DNA of 24,549 nt, from assembly GCA_964423095.1 (NCBI GenBank), contig CAYRDI010000032.1, positions 1 to 24,549 on the forward strand, written 5' to 3'. How positions within the stretch are numbered: position 1 is the stretch's first letter; every line of letters begins with the position of its first letter. Made by a program: the position numbers and the translations under genes. Below are positions 7,324 through 15,461 of the stretch, piece by piece. Origin of the DNA: Micavibrio_A sp964423095 (GTDB lineage Bacteria; Pseudomonadota; Alphaproteobacteria; Micavibrionales; Micavibrionaceae). The notes beneath the pieces were generated by a model. The model saw only the letters and a program-made list of their open reading frames with translations, was not told the origin of the DNA and did not search any database.

Positions 7324-7891
7324 TCACCGAAGGCGGGCAGGTAACAACATCCGCGCCGAGCTTGGCGGATTGAATGATATGTACCGGATGGCGGACGGAG
7401 GCCACCAGCACTTGCGTGTGCCATTCGGGGTAGTTCGCATAAATGCGGCAAATATCTTCGATCAACAACATGCCTTCTTGGCTTAGGTCATCGAGACGGC
7501 CGACGAAGGGTGAAATGAATGTCGCGCCCGCTTTGGCGGCGAGGATCGCCTGCCCCGGCGAAAAACACAGCGTGACATTGACCATCACGCCTTCATCGGA
7601 CAGTTCCTTGCACACCTTCAAACCGGCGGGGGTCAGCGGCACCTTCACCGCGATGTTGTCGGCGATTTTGGAGAGTTTCTTGCCTTCCTTGCTCATTGTT
7701 TCGTAATCGGTGCTGGCGACTTCGGCGCTTACGGGGCCTTTGACGATGGAGCAGATTTCTTCGATCAAGGGGATAAATTGTTTGCCGGATTTTGCGATAA
7801 TCGACGGGTTCGTGGTCACGCCATCGAGCAGGCCGGCATTTTCCAGTTCCTTGATGTCGTTGATGTCGGATGTATCGGCGAAGAATTTCAT
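7235..7891 (-). CDS. fsa: Transaldolase / fructose-6-phosphate aldolase-type enzyme
   Basis: A 218-residue single-domain TIM-barrel aldolase of the small transaldolase (TalC/FSA) group. The family acts in the cytoplasm on sugar phosphates in the pentose phosphate pathway or as a fructose-6-phosphate aldolase. The N-terminal MKFFADTSDI and GVTTNPSI motifs, the Schiff-base lysine Lys83 in AVKVPLTPAG, the SPFVGRLDD motif and the C-terminal WKKTGQSIL are all present. I choose the ATG at 7891 because AAGGGAG lies 8 bases upstream and the domain begins there. Which of the two activities it has cannot be decided from this reading. The gene is divergent from priA. Confidence 0.93.
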   Translation of the reverse strand: MKFFADTSDINDIKELENAGLLDGVTTNPSIIAKSGKQFIPLIEEICSIVKGPVSAEVASTDYETMSKEGKKLSKIADNIAVKVPLTPAGLKVCKELSDEGVMVNVTLCFSPGQAILAAKAGATFISPFVGRLDDLSQEGMLLIEDICRIYANYPEWHTQVLVASVRHPVHIIQSAKLGADVVTCPPSVIKQLYNHPLTDKGLAAFVDDWKKTGQSIL

Positions 7892-7976
7892 GCGTTTGCT
7901 CCCTTGGGCATATACGGGTGTTTTACTGGCAACAGACATAAAACGCCCGCACCAAAAGGGCAAGGCGTTTTGGGCT

Positions 7977-8004
7977 TTGACCCACCCATCCTGCGCCCTA
8001 TAAT
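7977..8004 (+). promoter_or_regulatory. Strong sigma70 promoter of priA
   Basis: TTGACC (7977-7982) and a perfect TATAAT (7999-8004) are separated by 16 bases. Transcription would begin near 8011, giving a leader of about 20 bases. This also decides the priA start: an upstream in-frame ATG at 8003 overlaps the -10 element and could not be on the message. Confidence 0.75.
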
Positions 8005-8032
8005 GTGTCCGCAGCGAAAGAGTTTAGTCTTT

Positions 8033-10207
8033 ATGTCAAAAAAAGCCGTGCTTGTGCCGTACCCTATCGACCGCGCGTATGATTACGCCGTGCCGGGTGG
8101 CATGGAATTGCAGGATGGTGATTACGTGATCGCGCCATTGGGCGCGCGCAATGTGCCGGGTGTTGTTTGGGGTGCGGGCAGCGATGATGTGATTCCGGCG
8201 AACAAGGTCAAATCCGTTTTCTCCCGTTATGACGTTCCGCCGATGCCGGATGCCCACCGCAAATTCCTGGAATGGGCGGCGCATTATACGATGACCGATC
8301 TGGGATCGTTTTTGAAATTGTCGCTCTCGGTGCCGTCTGCGCTCGAACCGCCGCGGGAAATCAAGGCGTTCCGGATGTCGCCAAAATATGTGACCGATGA
8401 CATGACATCGCTCTCCCCGCCTGCGCGCCGTGTGGTGGATGTGGCAAAGGACGGACTTGCCCGCAAAGCCTCCGAACTCGCCAAAGAGGCAGGGGCCAGT
8501 GCGGGTGTCATCAAAACACTGCTTGGCAAAGGCGTTCTCGAAGAAGTCTCGTTGCAAGACCCGCCGCCATGCCGCCGTCCCGATACATCGCATGGCCGTG
8601 CCGTATTGTCGGATGCGCAATCCGTTGCCGCAAAGGAAATCACCGCCCGCGTGCAGGACGATAAATTTTCGGCGACCTTGCTGGATGGTGTAACGGGGTC
8701 GGGCAAGACGGAAGTATATTTCGAAGGTGTGGCCGCCGCGCTGAATGCGGGAAAACAGGTGTTGATCCTGCTTCCTGAAATCGCGCTTTCGAATGCCTTT
8801 TTATCGCGGTTTAAAGACCGTTTTGGATGTGCGCCCGCGCTGTGGCATTCATCGCTTTCGGATCATCAAAGAAAAATTACGTGGCGCGGTGTGGCGAGCG
8901 GGGAAAGCCGCGTGATCGTTGGCGCACGCTCCGCGCTCTTTTTGCCTTATCGCGATTTGGGCTTGATCATCGTCGATGAAGAACATGACCCTGCGTATAA
9001 ACAAGAAGAAGGCGTGATTTACAACGCGCGGGATATGGCGGTCGTGCGGGCGAACATGGGAAAAATTCCGGTGGTTTTGGTATCCGCCACGCCATCATTG
9101 GAAACCATGCAGAATATGTGGAACGGAAAATACGCGCATCTGCACTTGCCGGGGCGGCATGGCGGTGCGGAAATGCCGGATGTCCATTTGATCGATCTGA
9201 CCAAAGACAAACCCGCGCGCCAACATTTTATCGCACCCGGCCTTGAACGCGCCGTGAAGGAAACGATTGAACAGGGCGGGCAGGCGTTGCTGTTCCTGAA
9301 CCGCCGCGGCTATGCGCCGCTGACACTCTGCCGTTCCTGCGGGCATCGGTTTGAATGTCCGCGCTGTACGGCGTGGCTGATCGAACACCGGAAAACCGGA
9401 AAACTGCATTGCCATCATTGCGGGTTCGAAGAACGTGTGCCGCCCAAATGCCCGAAATGCGGGGAGGCAGACTCGCTGGCCGCTTGCGGCCCCGGTGTCG
9501 AACGCGTTCTGGAAGAGGTGCGGGAAATCTTTCCGGAGGCCCGCACGCTTGTGCTGTCCAGTGATACGGCCACGACGCACGCGCAGTTGAAATCCATGCT
9601 GGACGATATTCGCGATCACAAGGTGGACATCATTATCGGCACGCAGATCATTGCCAAGGGGCACCATTTCCCCAAACTCACCTGCGTCGGCGTGATCGAT
9701 GCGGATTTGGGATTAAGCGGCGGTGATTTGCGCGCAAGCGAACGCACCTTCCAGCTGTTGCACCAAGTGGCGGGGCGTGCGGGCCGCGAAAGCCAAAAGG
9801 GCCATGTCTATTTACAAACCTTCAACCCTGAATCCCGTGTCATGCAATCTCTGGCCGCGGATGACCGTGACGCTTTTCTGGACGTGGAGGCCGCGCAGCG
9901 CGAAGCCGCGAATATGCCGCCCTTCACGCGCCTTGCCGGGATTATCGTATCGGGACGGGACGAAGCGTTGGTGATCGAAATCTCAAAAAAGCTGGGCCAG
10001 AGCGCGCCGCACGGGCAGGGGCTTCAAACACTCGGCCCCGCCGATGCGCCGATGTATCGGCTGCGCGGAAAATACCGCCGCCGTTTGCTGGTGCGCGCGG
10101 AAAAAACCATCGACATCCAAAAAGCGATCCGCCATTGGCTGTCCCACATAAAAATCCCGACATCCGTGCGGGTGCAGGTTGATGTGGATCCGCAAAGTTT
10201 CTATTAA
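8033..10207 (+). CDS. priA: Primosomal protein N' (replication-restart helicase PriA)
   Basis: A 724-residue superfamily 2 helicase that recognises stalled forks and reloads the replisome. The N-terminal part carries the 3'-end-binding domain (VLVPYPIDRAYDYAVP). The helicase core shows Walker A GVTGSGKTE near residue 220, the DEEH box at 315-318 followed by the aromatic-rich loop DPAYKQEEG, and GRAGR near residue 585. Between the lobes lies the zinc-binding insert with eight cysteines (433, 436, 442, 445, 460, 463, 473, 476). All these fit a complete PriA of usual length (about 730). The ATG at 8033 has a weak ribosome-binding site but fits the promoter just upstream. bfr ends 11 bases beyond, convergent. 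Confidence 0.97.
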   Translation: MSKKAVLVPYPIDRAYDYAVPGGMELQDGDYVIAPLGARNVPGVVWGAGSDDVIPANKVKSVFSRYDVPPMPDAHRKFLEWAAHYTMTDLGSFLKLSLSVPSALEPPREIKAFRMSPKYVTDDMTSLSPPARRVVDVAKDGLARKASELAKEAGASAGVIKTLLGKGVLEEVSLQDPPPCRRPDTSHGRAVLSDAQSVAAKEITARVQDDKFSATLLDGVTGSGKTEVYFEGVAAALNAGKQVLILLPEIALSNAFLSRFKDRFGCAPALWHSSLSDHQRKITWRGVASGESRVIVGARSALFLPYRDLGLIIVDEEHDPAYKQEEGVIYNARDMAVVRANMGKIPVVLVSATPSLETMQNMWNGKYAHLHLPGRHGGAEMPDVHLIDLTKDKPARQHFIAPGLERAVKETIEQGGQALLFLNRRGYAPLTLCRSCGHRFECPRCTAWLIEHRKTGKLHCHHCGFEERVPPKCPKCGEADSLAACGPGVERVLEEVREIFPEARTLVLSSDTATTHAQLKSMLDDIRDHKVDIIIGTQIIAKGHHFPKLTCVGVIDADLGLSGGDLRASERTFQLLHQVAGRAGRESQKGHVYLQTFNPESRVMQSLAADDRDAFLDVEAAQREAANMPPFTRLAGIIVSGRDEALVIEISKKLGQSAPHGQGLQTLGPADAPMYRLRGKYRRRLLVRAEKTIDIQKAIRHWLSHIKIPTSVRVQVDVDPQSFY

Positions 10208-10218
10208 AATTTGTCCGC

Positions 10219-10707
10219 TTATTCTTCGGCCTGATCGGCGGAATCGGAATTCAGCTGGATATATTTGTCCATGCCGATTTTGGCCATCAGGTCGAGTTGC
10301 GTGTTCAGGAAGTCTTCGTGGCCTTCTTCATCGGCCAGAATTTTGATAAACAGGTCGCGGGTGACATAGTCGTTCGCTTCCTCGCACTCCTTGATCCCTT
10401 CGCGGTAATTCTTGATTCCGTCGAGTTCGAGTTTTAAGTCGCCTTTCAAGGCTTCCTCAACATTTTCGCCGATGTAAAGTTTGCCAAGTTCTTGAAGGTT
10501 CGGCAGGCCGCCGATCAACAGGATGCGTTTGATCAGCACGTCTGCATGGTGCATTTCTTCGATGGATTCTTTGTATTCGTGTTTGCCGAGCTTGGTCACG
10601 CCCCAATCATCGAACATCCGCGAATGCAGGAAATACTGGTTGATCGCCGTGAGTTCACCTTTTAAAGCGAGGTTCAGGCGTTTGATGACTTTGGCGTTGC
10701 CCTTCAT
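10219..10707 (-). CDS. bfr: Bacterioferritin
   Basis: A 162-residue ferritin-like four-helix protein that assembles into a 24-subunit shell and stores ferric iron. The diiron ferroxidase ligands are all in place (Glu18, Glu51, His54, Glu94, Glu127, His130), and Met52 is the heme ligand that separates bacterioferritin from plain ferritin. Numbering coincides with the E. coli protein. AAGGAGA stands about 8 bases before the ATG, so translation should be efficient. It is downstream of purB on the same strand but probably has its own promoter (10738-10766). The matching electron donor, Bfd, is encoded at 5964-6209. Confidence 0.97.
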   Translation of the reverse strand: MKGNAKVIKRLNLALKGELTAINQYFLHSRMFDDWGVTKLGKHEYKESIEEMHHADVLIKRILLIGGLPNLQELGKLYIGENVEEALKGDLKLELDGIKNYREGIKECEEANDYVTRDLFIKILADEEGHEDFLNTQLDLMAKIGMDKYIQLNSDSADQAEE

Positions 10708-10737
10708 GGCGTATCTCCTTTTTGAATGCGTTGGTTC

Positions 10738-10766
10738 AATATAGTCCGGCGAACGATTTAGGCAAA
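10738..10766 (-). promoter_or_regulatory. Possible sigma70 promoter of bfr
   Basis: TATATT (10738-10743) is preceded, 17 bases upstream on the minus strand, by TTTGCC (10761-10766), which overlaps the very end of purB. The -10 matches well and the -35 poorly. I do not see a convincing Fur- or Irr-type operator. Confidence 0.35.
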
Positions 10767-12056
10767 CAATCGTTTTATCGCACCGTCGATGTTTTTGACG
10801 TAATCGTCGTATTGGAAGATTTTTTCAAGATCGGCATCTGATAATTTGGCCGTGACATCCGGATCGGATTTCAGGAACGAAAGCAGTGTTTTCGTGCCGC
10901 GGGATTCCCAGACCTTCATCGCGTTGCGTTGCACGATACGATAGGAATCTTCGCGGGAAATACCGGCCTGTGTTAAAGCCAGCAGTGTTTTCTGGCTGAA
11001 CACCAGTCCGCCCATTTTTTCGAGGTTGTCTTTCATCGTTTCAGGATAGACCAGAAGTTTTTCGATGACGTTGGCCAGTCGCGCGAGCGCGAAATCCAGC
11101 GCGATACAGGCATCGGGGGCCATGATCCGTTCCACGGACGAGTGCGAAATATCCCGTTCATGCCAGAGCGCGACGTTTTCAAGGGCGGGGGTCACGGCCG
11201 CGCGCACCACGCGGGCAAGGCCGGTCAGGTTTTCCGTTAAAATCGGGTTGCGTTTGTGCGGCATGGCGGATGAGCCCTTTTGCCCCGGGGAAAAATATTC
11301 TTCGGCCTCACGCACCTCGGTTCTTTGCAGATGGCGGATTTCCACGGCGAGATTTTCGATGGAAGAGGCAATGACGCCCAACGTGGCAAAAAACATCGCA
11401 TGACGATCCCGCGGGATCACTTGCGTGGAAATATCTTCTTGTTGGAGGCCGAGCTTGTCCGCCACGTATTTTTGCACCTCCGGCGATACGGTGGCATAGG
11501 TGCCGACCGCGCCGGAAATGGAACAGACGGCAATTTCCGCGCGCGCATTGATAAGGCGTTCTTTGGCCCGTTTGAAAGCGGCGTAATGACCTGCGAGTTT
11601 GAACCCGAACGTGGTGGGTTCGGCATGGATACCATGCGAGCGGCCGATGCACAGCGTGTCTTTATGTTCAAGGCTGCGTTTTTTCAAGGCGGCCAGAACC
11701 GCATCCAGATCGGCGAGCAGAATATCGGCGGCTTGTGTCAGTTGTACCGAAAACGCCGTGTCGATGACGTCCGAAGACGTCATGCCCTGATGCACATAAC
11801 GCGAATCTTCGCCGACATATTCGGCAACGGAGGTTAAAAAGGCGATGACGTCGTGTTTGACTTCGCGTTCGATTTCATCGATGCGGGCGACATCGAAATT
11901 GCCCTTTTCGCGCATGGATTTTGCCACGGATTTTGGCACCGTGCCCATCTCCCCCATTTTTTCTGCGGCGAGCGTTTCGATTTCCAGCCATATTTTGAAA
12001 CGATTTTCGGCTTCGAAAATGGCGGCCATGTCGGGGCGGGTATAACGGGGAATCAT
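10758..12056 (-). CDS. purB: Adenylosuccinate lyase
   Basis: A 432-residue enzyme of the fumarase/aspartase superfamily. It cleaves SAICAR to AICAR and adenylosuccinate to AMP, two steps of purine synthesis, each releasing fumarate. The superfamily signature GSSAMPHKRNP is at 261-271 with catalytic Ser263 in the flexible loop, and His141 lies in the RSHGIHAEPTTFG motif. The TSSD motif (93-96) that binds substrate is also present. The length and the N-terminus MIPRYTRPDM agree with the short, Bacillus-like PurB class, which is also usual in alphaproteobacteria. An AAGG element lies about 10 bases upstream of the ATG. Confidence 0.97.
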   Translation of the reverse strand: MIPRYTRPDMAAIFEAENRFKIWLEIETLAAEKMGEMGTVPKSVAKSMREKGNFDVARIDEIEREVKHDVIAFLTSVAEYVGEDSRYVHQGMTSSDVIDTAFSVQLTQAADILLADLDAVLAALKKRSLEHKDTLCIGRSHGIHAEPTTFGFKLAGHYAAFKRAKERLINARAEIAVCSISGAVGTYATVSPEVQKYVADKLGLQQEDISTQVIPRDRHAMFFATLGVIASSIENLAVEIRHLQRTEVREAEEYFSPGQKGSSAMPHKRNPILTENLTGLARVVRAAVTPALENVALWHERDISHSSVERIMAPDACIALDFALARLANVIEKLLVYPETMKDNLEKMGGLVFSQKTLLALTQAGISREDSYRIVQRNAMKVWESRGTKTLLSFLKSDPDVTAKLSDADLEKIFQYDDYVKNIDGAIKRLFA

Positions 12057-12123
12057 GCGTTGTCAGCCTTCTTGTAGGATTTTGAAGGTTTTGTAGCACC
12101 AAGGGGCCGTCAAACCAAGGGTT

Positions 12124-12945
12124 TTATTGTGTTTTTTCCGTACCTTGTGCGGGCGCGGCTTCCTGCGGGGCGGGTGCAGGCGGCGCGGCGCGGCGGGTGC
12201 GTTTCATCTCCTGGAATTTTTTACGGACCAGAATGTCCATGCCGAAATGGTCGCTTTCGGCGTTTTCCAGATAGGTATAACCAAATCCGTATCCTTCGGG
12301 GTGGACGTACCGCGCGCTGCAGGCCCGCGGGAAAGTTTTTGCGGCGTAACTCGTCTCGTTGTCGTACCGCGTTTTGACAGGCGCGCAATAAACGCCGACA
12401 GGTTCATCGTTGCCTGTTTTCAGGATTTTTGCGGGAAGCACATACAGAACCGCATTGCCGTCCGGAATTTTTTTTGTGCCGTCGGCCAGCATTTCGGTTT
12501 TACCATCGTTGAACGATGTCATGATCAGATCTTTGTGCATTTGATAACTGGTAATGTATCTGGCCTTTTTGTCCAGTGCAGGCAGGGAGGCTTCGATGCT
12601 GATGTCGCTGCCTTTTTTATATCCGGTGGCGAATTCGGTGACTTTGCCGACGTCGATCATATCGCAGTGGTCAAAGGGATGGTCGCCGCTGCCTTCTTCT
12701 ACTTTGGTGTTGTCGATTCGCGTGAAGGTCAGAGATTTCGTCCGGCTGACTTCAAACGTCTGGTCGCCGAGATCAAGCCAGAGACGGCGCAGACATTTCT
12801 TTTCTTCTTCGGATAGACCCTTCGGCGGTTCGGGCATCATGAAGGGTTTGGCACCGGTCGTATAATGTAAATCCACCTGTGCCTTTGCGGACGGCGTGAA
12901 AATGATCAGGGATAATAGAAAAAGAGCGCGCGTTGATTGTTTCAT
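12124..12945 (-). CDS. Secreted protein of unknown function
   Basis: A 273-residue protein with a clear signal peptide (MKQSTRALFLLSLIIFTPSAKAQ, cleavage expected after AKA at about residue 22), so it is periplasmic or exported. The mature part has four cysteines (three widely spaced before the C-terminus) that could form disulfides, mixed strand-like segments, and a C-terminal tail rich in Ala, Pro and Gln preceded by basic RTRR. I do not recognise the family. Its start is one base past the radC stop, so translation is probably coupled to radC, yet no functional link between them is obvious. The Pro-rich tail may be a periplasmic linker. Confidence 0.75.
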   Translation of the reverse strand: MKQSTRALFLLSLIIFTPSAKAQVDLHYTTGAKPFMMPEPPKGLSEEEKKCLRRLWLDLGDQTFEVSRTKSLTFTRIDNTKVEEGSGDHPFDHCDMIDVGKVTEFATGYKKGSDISIEASLPALDKKARYITSYQMHKDLIMTSFNDGKTEMLADGTKKIPDGNAVLYVLPAKILKTGNDEPVGVYCAPVKTRYDNETSYAAKTFPRACSARYVHPEGYGFGYTYLENAESDHFGMDILVRKKFQEMKRTRRAAPPAPAPQEAAPAQGTEKTQ

Positions 12946-12946
12946 A

Positions 12947-13642
12947 TCAAATGATCCCGAGTGATTTAAAACTGGTATGGCCGTTCCGGCTGATGATCAG
13001 GTGGTCGTGCACGATAATCCCGAAGGGCGCGGCGGCGGCAAGGATTTGCCGCGTCATGTCGATGTCGGCCTGCGAGGGATTTGAATCTCCACTGGGGTGA
13101 TTGTGGACGAGGATCAGAGCGGTTGCCCCCAGTTCCAGCGCGCGTTTGATAATTTCGCGCGGGTAGGCGGGCGTGTGATCGACGGTGCCGGATTGTTGCA
13201 CCTCATCCGCGATCAGTTCGTTCTTTTTGTTCAGGAAGAGCAGGCGGAAATGTTCTTTTTTTTCATGCGCCATGGCGGCGTGGAGATAATCCAGCAAGCG
13301 TTGCCATGAATTCAGGACGGGTTTTTTCAAAATATCCTGTTTTAAAAGGCGAAGCCCTGCGGCCTGAATCGTTTTGATGGCGACGGCAGTGTTTTCGGAA
13401 ATGCCGGCAACGCCTTCCAGCTCCGCCCGTGTGGCATTCATCACGCCCGCGAGGTTGCCGAACCGCGCGATCAGCGTTTTGGCAATCGGTTTCACATCAC
13501 GGCGCGGAATGGCCATGAAGAGCAGCAATTCCAGAAGCTCGTAGTCGGGCAGGGAATCGGGCGACGCCAGAAACCGTTCGCGCAGCCGGTCACGGTGGCC
13601 GGTGTAATGGGGTTTTTCTTCGGGTTTTTGCGCAGGTTCCAT
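12947..13642 (-). CDS. radC: RadC-family JAB/JAMM domain protein
   Basis: A 231-residue protein of the RadC (YicR) family. The N-terminal half contains helix-hairpin-helix-like segments (LAGVMNATRAELEGVAGIS, about 64-82). The C-terminal half is a JAMM metalloprotease-like domain with the metal ligands His180, His182 and Asp193 in HNHPSGDSNPSQADID. The family was once thought to repair DNA, but its role is unsettled; the metal site suggests hydrolase activity. Length and motifs are complete. The start at 13642 lacks a good ribosome-binding site. The next gene begins one base after the stop. Confidence 0.93.
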   Translation of the reverse strand: MEPAQKPEEKPHYTGHRDRLRERFLASPDSLPDYELLELLLFMAIPRRDVKPIAKTLIARFGNLAGVMNATRAELEGVAGISENTAVAIKTIQAAGLRLLKQDILKKPVLNSWQRLLDYLHAAMAHEKKEHFRLLFLNKKNELIADEVQQSGTVDHTPAYPREIIKRALELGATALILVHNHPSGDSNPSQADIDMTRQILAAAAPFGIIVHDHLIISRNGHTSFKSLGII

Positions 13643-13687
13643 GGCACAGAAACTTTACCACCATTAAACCCGAAGGAAAACAAGCTT

Positions 13688-13867
13688 TTAGAGTTTCGGG
13701 CCTTTGCTCATAGAAGTCGCAATCGCGGCAGTTTGGGAACTGGTCAGGTTCTGGGCGCGAAGAAAATCCTGTTCGCCGCGCGTTATCGGGTGCTGTGTGC
13801 CGCCTGTCACAAATCCTTTGGATGCATTTGTAAATGGGAGTTCCGGTCGCCTGCTTTTATAACTCAT
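13688..13867 (-). CDS. Small protein of unknown function (59 residues)
   Basis: From the ATG at 13867 this encodes 59 residues, rich in Ser, Thr, Arg and Lys, with no membrane helix or signal. The upstream open frame is longer (to 13939), but AAGGGGAT stands 5 bases before 13867, a strong reason to choose that start. The composition (SYKSRRPELPF, TRGEQDFLRAQNL) does not suggest a family. It lies between a terminator (13940-13964) and radC, 45 bases away, so it may begin the radC transcription unit. It is real mainly on the strength of the ribosome-binding site. Confidence 0.55.
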   Translation of the reverse strand: MSYKSRRPELPFTNASKGFVTGGTQHPITRGEQDFLRAQNLTSSQTAAIATSMSKGPKL

Positions 13868-13939
13868 TTTATCCCCTTGTTTTTTAGATGTTGTAACAAT
13901 CCTGCCTGTTTTTCGGATCAAAAAGCAAATTTTCTCCAT

Positions 13940-13964
13940 AAAAAACGGCCCGTACAGGGCCGCT
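13940..13964 (-). terminator. Rho-independent terminator of the His/Gly/Ser-rich gene
   Basis: On the minus strand CGGCCC and GGGCCG form a stem around a 5-base loop, followed by a run of T. It lies 25 bases after the stop codon at 13989 and ends that gene's transcript before the small 59-residue gene. Confidence 0.88.
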
Positions 13965-13988
13965 TGCGTATTATGGCGTTTTCATTTT

Positions 13989-14465
13989 TTACAGAGCCAA
14001 GCGCATTCCTTTTGGCGCATCAAGGCGTGGGTCGGAGGAGATATCAAAGCCGCCGCTACTGCCGCTGTCATAACTGCCTCCGCCGTCATGACTGCTGCCA
14101 TAGTCGGATCCCCCGCCACCGTAGCTTCCACCATCGCCGTGGGAATGCGAATGACCGTGGTCATACGAAGGGGACGGGTCCGGTGCAGTGTGATGACGTC
14201 CATGATGATCATCGGACGTCGCACCGCTCCACAGCGGTGACAACGGGCTTGCCGGATTGAAGGGTGAAAGAGGGCTGAGCGGATTGGCTGGATTAAGAAC
14301 CCAGTCGTCGCTTTGGGGTTGTGTTGCGGGTGGAACGGCGGAGGATGGTGTAACACGCGACTGCGATCTGTCGCTTGCGGAATATCGCGGTGTTTCAGGC
14401 CTGTTTCTCTTTGATTGATCTTGTTCGGGCGCGTGCAAGCCCAGAAGGCGTTTTAGCCAGTTCAT
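13989..14465 (-). CDS. Low-complexity His/Gly/Ser-rich protein with SPL repeats
   Basis: A 158-residue protein with three parts. Residues 1-10 (MNWLKRLLGL) could form an amphipathic, membrane-binding helix. Residues 58-79 hold a repeated pattern, NPANPLSPLSP then NPASPLSPL. Residues 86-140 are rich in His, Gly, Ser and Asp, with clusters HHGRHH (87-92) and HGHSHSH (103-109) that could bind metal ions. The tail is short and ends in MRLAL. No catalytic domain is seen, and most of the chain is likely disordered. A good ribosome-binding site (AGGGAGA), its own TTGACA promoter and its own terminator make it a stand-alone unit. I cannot assign a function; metal binding or a surface-scaffold role are guesses. 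Confidence 0.75.
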   Translation of the reverse strand: MNWLKRLLGLHAPEQDQSKRNRPETPRYSASDRSQSRVTPSSAVPPATQPQSDDWVLNPANPLSPLSPFNPASPLSPLWSGATSDDHHGRHHTAPDPSPSYDHGHSHSHGDGGSYGGGGSDYGSSHDGGGSYDSGSSGGFDISSDPRLDAPKGMRLAL

Positions 14466-14508
14466 TCATTTATCTCCCTGTTAAATCGTTTTCTTTTTTC
14501 TTACGGGA

Positions 14509-14536
14509 AGGATAGCAAATGAATGGTTTTTGTCAA
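14509..14536 (-). promoter_or_regulatory. Promoter of the His/Gly/Ser-rich gene
   Basis: A perfect TTGACA -35 (14531-14536) is followed after 16 bases by TATCCT (14509-14514) on the minus strand, about 40 bases before the start codon at 14465. It separates this gene from map. Confidence 0.55.
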
Positions 14537-14567
14537 CGAAATTTTGCAACTGCGAAGTATCGCGGGC

Positions 14568-15377
14568 CTAGGCATAAGGCGGTTTTGTATAACCCGCGGG
14601 CGATAAGGTGAAGATTTCAAACCCGTCATCGGTCACGGCCAGCGAATGTTCGAATTGCGCCGATAAAGAACGGTCGCGCGTCACGGCCGTCCACCCGTCG
14701 GGCAGAACCTTCGTTGCATAATGGCCGGCATTGATCATGGGTTCGATGGTAAAAAACATGCCGGGTTCCAAAACCACGCCTTCGCCGGGGCGGCCGATAT
14801 GGACGACGCTGGGGGCTTCGTGAAAGTTGCGGCCCAGACCGTGGCCGCAGAAATCGCGCACGACGGAAAATTTGTTGGCTTCGGCCAAGCTCTGGATCGC
14901 GTGTCCCACATCGCCCAGCGTATTTCCGGGTTTGACCTGTTCAATCCCGCGCATCATGCATTCATAGGTAATATCAACCAGTTTTTTGGCAAGCGGTTTC
15001 ACCTTGTCCCCGACCAGATAGGTACGGGACGTATCGCCGTACCATCCATCAAGAATGCAGGTCACATCGATGTTGACGATGTCGCCGTTGACGAGTTTTT
15101 TGTCGTTGGCCGGAATCCCGTGGCAGACCACCTGATTGATCGAAATGCAACAAGATTTGGGATAGCCCTTGTAACCAAGCGTCGCGGGAATCGCGCCGTT
15201 CTTTGTGGTGAACAATTCGATCATTTTGTCGAGTTCGCCTGTCACCGCGCCCGGCACCACATGAGGCGTGATCATATCCAGCGTTTGTGCGGCCAGACGC
15301 CCGGCCCTGCGCATCCCTTCAAAATCGGGGGCGGGGTGAAGTTCGATGCCATCGCGGCTGTGTTTTGCTTTAACCAT
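14568..15377 (-). CDS. map: Methionine aminopeptidase, type I
   Basis: A 269-residue pita-bread-fold metalloprotease that removes the initiator methionine from nascent proteins. The two-metal site is complete: Asp104 and Asp115 (IDVT, YGDTSR), His179 (CGHGLGRNFHE), Glu212 (IEPM) and Glu243 (FEHS), with the substrate-contacting His86 in the VVCHGIP motif. Length is typical for type Ia, with a short N-terminal extension and a C-terminal tail ending GYTKPPYA. There is no clear ribosome-binding site before 15377. The gene is divergent from the CinA-like gene with 84 bases between them. Confidence 0.97.
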   Translation of the reverse strand: MVKAKHSRDGIELHPAPDFEGMRRAGRLAAQTLDMITPHVVPGAVTGELDKMIELFTTKNGAIPATLGYKGYPKSCCISINQVVCHGIPANDKKLVNGDIVNIDVTCILDGWYGDTSRTYLVGDKVKPLAKKLVDITYECMMRGIEQVKPGNTLGDVGHAIQSLAEANKFSVVRDFCGHGLGRNFHEAPSVVHIGRPGEGVVLEPGMFFTIEPMINAGHYATKVLPDGWTAVTRDRSLSAQFEHSLAVTDDGFEIFTLSPAGYTKPPYA

Positions 15378-15461
15378 TTGAATTTATATCTTAATATCTT
15401 GTTTCCTTATGGCTGATCCTATATATCCATACAAGCCATTTCTTACTTTGTAGAATAAAAA

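Noticed and set aside
7778..8032. N-terminal extension of PriA in the open frame upstream of 8033
   Set aside because: It runs antisense through the transaldolase gene and over the priA promoter. PriA homology begins at 8033.
12127..12816. 229-codon plus-strand open frame opposite the secreted-protein gene
   Set aside because: Phe/Val/Gly-rich shadow of the minus-strand gene, which has a signal peptide and is coupled to radC.
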